Of a stretch of 9,542 nucleotides of DNA, positions 7,560 through 9,542 are shown piece by piece; within the stretch, counting starts at the first letter, position 1; the number at the start of each line of letters is the position of its first letter. A program made the translations under genes and the position numbers. Origin of the DNA: Chloroflexota bacterium (lineage in GTDB: Bacteria; Chloroflexota; Chloroflexia; Thermomicrobiales; UBA6265); contig JAFAEX010000200.1 of NCBI GenBank assembly GCA_023423795.1, positions 1 to 9,542 on the forward strand, given 5' to 3'. The notes under the pieces are model-generated. The model searched no databases and had not been told where the DNA came from. It saw only the letters and a program-made list of their open reading frames with translations.

Positions 7560-7630
7560 GGATGTGGAGCGCTCGGGTTCCGCCGCCGCGCCCCACCGGA
7601 GTATGGAGGAACGGCGGAGCGCGCCGCAGT

Positions 7631-7864
7631 GACGAGGCCGGTTGCCGAACCAGCCCGGACATCGATGGTGCGGGCGCGATGATGGCGCTTGCCCAAGCGA
7701 TCCGGCGCCGGTGACGCCCGGGAACGATGGCGTTTGCCAGAACAGTGCGGCCATCGCCCACGCTCTCCTGGGGTTGATGGCGGTTGCCAATTTGATCCGG
7801 CCATCGCCCACGCCCGCCCGGGGTTGAGCACGGACGGTGTCCGCGTCAATCGGGCAAACGCCAT
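7631..7864. repeat. Tandem ~50-bp repeat array closed by an inverted unit
   Basis: Four head-to-tail units are seen. 7726-7775 and 7776-7825 are both exactly 50 bp and share GATGGCG-TTGCC, CGGCCATCGCCCACGC and a GGGGTT end. 7681-7725 is 45 bp and diverged. 7631-7680 is 50 bp and the most degenerate. The terminal segment 7826-7864 is a partial unit in reverse orientation. Its end GGCAAACGCCAT (7853-7864) is the exact complement of ATGGCGTTTGCC at 7727-7738, so the right part of the array can fold on itself. There are no unique spacers between identical repeats, so it is not a CRISPR array. Spurious protein-like strings such as WAMAG come from translating these units. Confidence 0.8.
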
Positions 7865-7889
7865 GAGCGCGCGTTTCGGACCCTGCTTC

Positions 7890-7994
7890 CCCGTCATCCC
7901 GAGCCCGCCGGGGGATCTCGTTGCTTCTCGACTCCTCGACTCCTCGACTCCTCGACTCGTCAACGAGATCCCCCGGCGGGCTCGGGATGACGGG
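7890..7994. repeat. Perfect 34-bp inverted repeat with a tandem-repeat loop
   Basis: Arms 7890-7923 and 7961-7994 are exact reverse complements over 34 bp, beginning CCCGTCATCCCGAGCCCG. The 37-nt loop is almost entirely four 8-bp tandem units (TCGACTCC three times, then TCGACTCG, 7928-7959). A second, truncated copy of the arm is at 1-63, so this is a dispersed family. As RNA it would form a very stable hairpin and could block read-through toward the oxidoreductase gene or stabilise an RNA end; those roles are inferred. No transposase is nearby. A REP/BIME-like or MITE-like element is the best description. Confidence 0.9.
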
Positions 7995-8015
7995 TTGGGG
8001 TGAAGCCGGCGGGGT

Positions 8016-8035
8016 TGTGAAACGCGCTGTTCACA
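8016..8035. promoter_or_regulatory. Candidate operator dyad upstream of the oxidoreductase gene
   Basis: TGTGAA (8016-8021) and TTCACA (8030-8035) form a 6-bp inverted repeat with an 8-nt spacer, 104 bp before the ATG at 8139. The half-sites look like those of many dimeric regulators, but the spacing is not that of a CRP site. It may be fortuitous. Confidence 0.28.
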
Positions 8036-8138
8036 TTGGGAAGGCGGCAACGCCCTGGAATGCCGGGCAACCACGATCGCGCGGCCTGCGCTACCCTGCC
8101 GCAACGACGACGCACGACACGCGGGAGGATCGAGGCGC

Positions 8139-9008
8139 ATGGCGACGGGGAGCGGGCTCCGCTTCGGCATCCAGACGACGACCATCAAGCCGTGGGCGCA
8201 ACTCGCCGACGAGTGGCGCTGGCTCGACGGCCTGGGGGTCGAAAGCCTCTGGATGCCCGACCACCTCGTTCCCCCGTTCCGCCCGGAGGGGCCGATCTTC
8301 GAGCCGTGGACGGCGCTGGCCGCGCTCGCGTTGCTGACCGAGCGGGCGCGCATCGGCATCCTCGTCTCCTGCAACACCTTCCGGCTGCCGCAACTGGTCG
8401 CCAAGCAGGCGGTGACGATCGACCACATCTCCAACGGCCGGCTGGAATTCGGGCTGGGCGCGGGCTGGTTCGTGCCCGAGCACACGATGTACGGCATCCC
8501 CTTCCCCGAGCCGCCGGAACTGGTGGCGCGCTTCCGCGAGGCGGTCGAGGTCTGCGACGCGCTGTTCCGCAACGACACCGTGACCTACGACGGCGCGTAC
8601 TACCGGCTCGACGACGCACTCTTCCGCCCGGCCCCGGCGCAACGGCCGCGCCCGCCGTTCACCCTCGGCGCGCACGGGCCGAAGATGATGCGGATCGTCG
8701 CCCGCTACGCCGACCGCTGGAACTCGACCGGCACGGTGGAGGAGATGCGGCGGCGCAACGCCTCGCTGGACGAGGCCTGCGCCGAGGTCGGGCGCGATCC
8801 GGGCGAGGTCCTGCGCTCCCACCTCCACGTCGGCATGATCCTGCCGGACGAGCGGCCGTGGGATTCGGCGGACGCGTTCGCCGATTTCGTCGGCCGCTTC
8901 GGCGAGGCCGGCGTGCACGAGTTCATCCTGCAACCGCCGGCCGATCTGCCGCGGGAAACGTTGGAACGCATCTGGCTCGAAACGATCCCCCGCCTGCAGG
9001 TGGGGTGA
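8139..9008 (+). CDS. LLM-class F420-dependent oxidoreductase
   Basis: A 289-residue cytoplasmic protein of the bacterial luciferase-like monooxygenase superfamily (TIM barrel), most like the F420-dependent branch. Typical signatures are the start LRFGIQTTT, then WMPDHL (38-43), followed by the long conserved block at about 71-110: RIGILVSCNTFRLPQLVAKQ, then DHISNGR and LGLGAGW-like FGLGAGW. The segment GAHGPKMMRIVARYADRWN (177-195) is the usual phosphate-binding region of the cofactor site. The first residues already form the first barrel strand and there is no export signal. The substrate is not predictable, and a flavin cofactor cannot be excluded from sequence alone. The ATG at 8139 follows GGGAGG (8123-8128). 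The next gene starts 58 nt downstream on the same strand, so the two may be co-transcribed. Confidence 0.9.
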   Translation: MATGSGLRFGIQTTTIKPWAQLADEWRWLDGLGVESLWMPDHLVPPFRPEGPIFEPWTALAALALLTERARIGILVSCNTFRLPQLVAKQAVTIDHISNGRLEFGLGAGWFVPEHTMYGIPFPEPPELVARFREAVEVCDALFRNDTVTYDGAYYRLDDALFRPAPAQRPRPPFTLGAHGPKMMRIVARYADRWNSTGTVEEMRRRNASLDEACAEVGRDPGEVLRSHLHVGMILPDERPWDSADAFADFVGRFGEAGVHEFILQPPADLPRETLERIWLETIPRLQVG

Positions 9009-9049
9009 CGCCGGGACCGCGCCCGGCGGCGACCGCGCCCATGCGGTGC

Positions 9050-9058
9050 GGAGGAAGG
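9050..9058 (+). promoter_or_regulatory. Ribosome binding site that sets the start at 9067
   Basis: GGAGGAAGG lies 8 nt before ATG 9067. It overlaps the alternative in-frame GTG at 9046, which would put the site inside the coding region, so 9067 is preferred. Confidence 0.65.
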
Positions 9059-9066
9059 CGGCGGTC

Positions 9067-9525
9067 ATGGTTCACCGGGCGACGCGGGACGTGGTGCAGC
9101 GGGTGCGCCCGCTGCTGGAACGGCTCGCCCCGACCACGCTCGAACGGGCTCGCCTGCTCCAGTACCTCTCGGCGCGGGCGGGCGTCGCCTGGGGCGCGCT
9201 GGAAGCGGTGGCCGAGGAGCCGCGGGCCGACGGCACGCTGCGCCTGACGGTGCGCGACCTCGTCTCCGGCGACGAACACGCCCTCGTCCGCCCGGCCTGC
9301 CTGCCGCCGGAGATCGACGGACTCGCGGTCGCCGAGTACCAGCGGCTGGCCCTCGACCGGCCGCTAACGCTGATGGCCGAACCGCTCTTCGCCCACCTGT
9401 TCGGCGCGAGCCACTGCGCCCGCTGCCGCTGGCGGGACGAGCGCTACGCCGCCTTCCACCGCGAATGCCGCTTCGCCGGGCATCCGGTCAACTTCGAACC
9501 GGAGGCCGGGATCGGTGATTCCTGA
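9067..9525 (+). CDS. Unrecognised small protein with a C-terminal Cys/His cluster
   Basis: A 152-residue protein that I do not recognise. The N-terminal half (1-50) is Arg/Leu/Ala-rich and probably helical. Residues 55-75 look like a short beta hairpin (TLRLTVRDLVSGDEH). The C-terminal part holds Cys117-x2-Cys120 and His131-x2-Cys134 (HCARCRWRDERYAAFHREC), a spacing that could bind one zinc ion or a metal cluster. His116 and His110 lie close by. There is no signal peptide or membrane segment. Codon use matches neighbouring genes, with GC-rich third positions, and the Shine-Dalgarno is strong, so it is likely to be real. It lies 58 nt downstream of the oxidoreductase gene in the same direction. 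Nucleic-acid binding or an accessory role are both possible; neither is shown. Confidence 0.75.
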   Translation: MVHRATRDVVQRVRPLLERLAPTTLERARLLQYLSARAGVAWGALEAVAEEPRADGTLRLTVRDLVSGDEHALVRPACLPPEIDGLAVAEYQRLALDRPLTLMAEPLFAHLFGASHCARCRWRDERYAAFHRECRFAGHPVNFEPEAGIGDS

Positions 9526-9542
9526 TGCCGACGCAGGAGCGG
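9525..9542 (+). CDS. Possible start of a further gene, cut by the window end
   Basis: The stop of the small Cys/His protein overlaps an ATG as TGATG (9523-9527), a common arrangement for translationally coupled genes. Only five further codons (PTQER) are visible. The nearest purine-rich site (GGAGG near 9501) is too far away for a normal Shine-Dalgarno. This could be a chance ATG. Confidence 0.25.

Larger units (their letters stand above)
7548..8138. other. 591-bp gene-free divergent spacer
   Basis: This spacer separates the DUF2461 gene (-) from the oxidoreductase gene (+), so it must hold both upstream regions. From left to right it contains the DUF2461 ribosome binding site and upstream leader, the roughly 50-bp repeat array (7631-7864), the 34-bp palindrome (7890-7994), a small dyad (8016-8035) and the leader of the oxidoreductase gene. 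No convincing -35/-10 pair was found for either flanking gene, and no small ORF with a Shine-Dalgarno stands out. Confidence 0.75.

Noticed and set aside
4146..7682. An open frame of 1178 codons on the + strand, antisense to the kinase N-terminus, the amidase and the DUF2461 gene
   Set aside because: It is a shadow of GC-rich codons: Arg/Gly/Ala-rich, with no domain signature, and it crosses intergenic repeats. The minus-strand genes in the same place have clear conserved motifs.
4216..7761. An open frame of 1181 codons on the - strand spanning three genes and the repeats
   Set aside because: It is Arg-rich shadow sequence in the wrong frame of the amidase and DUF2461 genes.
7548..7811. An 88-codon N-terminal extension of the DUF2461 gene
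   Set aside because: It translates the 50-bp repeats. A strong Shine-Dalgarno and the family N-terminus both mark ATG 7547.
7631..7864. CRISPR array
   Set aside because: The units are contiguous and diverged, with no unique spacers and no cas genes in the window.
6718..7864. Composite transposon carrying DUF2461
   Set aside because: There is no transposase, no clear target-site duplication and no precise terminal inverted repeats. Flanking repeats alone are not enough.
8016..8035. CRP/FNR binding site
   Set aside because: The spacing between TGTGA and TCACA is 10 nt, not the 6 nt expected, and no regulator of that type is encoded nearby.

Overview
High-GC (roughly 70%) bacterial chromosome with GTG/ATG starts, purine-rich Shine-Dalgarno sequences, a Tat-exported envelope enzyme and a probable F420-dependent oxidoreductase. 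Together with palindromic and tandem intergenic repeats, this suggests a Chloroflexota (Thermomicrobia-like) or actinobacterial-type genome. The Thermomicrobia assignment is an impression from gene style and repeat type and was not tested.

Layout from left to right. Bases 1-63 hold the truncated right half of a dispersed palindromic repeat. A sugar-phosphate isomerase/epimerase-like TIM-barrel gene (+) follows at 97-921. It converges on a leftward cluster across a 99-bp spacer that contains a large imperfect inverted repeat. The leftward cluster, in transcription order, is: a secreted PGRP-type N-acetylmuramoyl-L-alanine amidase with two SH3b repeats (6584-4947); a ten-TM, four-PAS hybrid-free histidine kinase (4940-1629); and a receiver-only response regulator (1491-1021). 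Amidase and kinase are 6 nt apart, and the amidase stop codon lies inside the kinase Shine-Dalgarno. A strong sigma70-like promoter (TTGACA, 17 nt, TATGGT) sits 75 nt upstream of the amidase start, so the three genes are probably one envelope-linked two-component operon.

Upstream of that promoter is a DUF2461 gene of unknown function (-, 7547-6858). It is bracketed by related non-coding repeats: a single element at 6718-6833, and an array of about 50-bp units ending in an inverted unit at 7631-7864. The 591-bp gap 7548-8138 also carries a perfect 34-bp inverted repeat whose loop is four 8-bp tandem repeats. To the right, on the + strand, are an LLM-class F420-dependent oxidoreductase (8139-9008) and a small unrecognised protein with a C-terminal CxxC/HxxC cluster (9067-9525). 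A further gene may start at the ATG that overlaps its stop codon.

No transposase, CRISPR array, rRNA or tRNA was seen. The most unusual content is the non-coding repeat architecture and the amidase-kinase-receiver operon. I found no clear evidence of a wholly new system.
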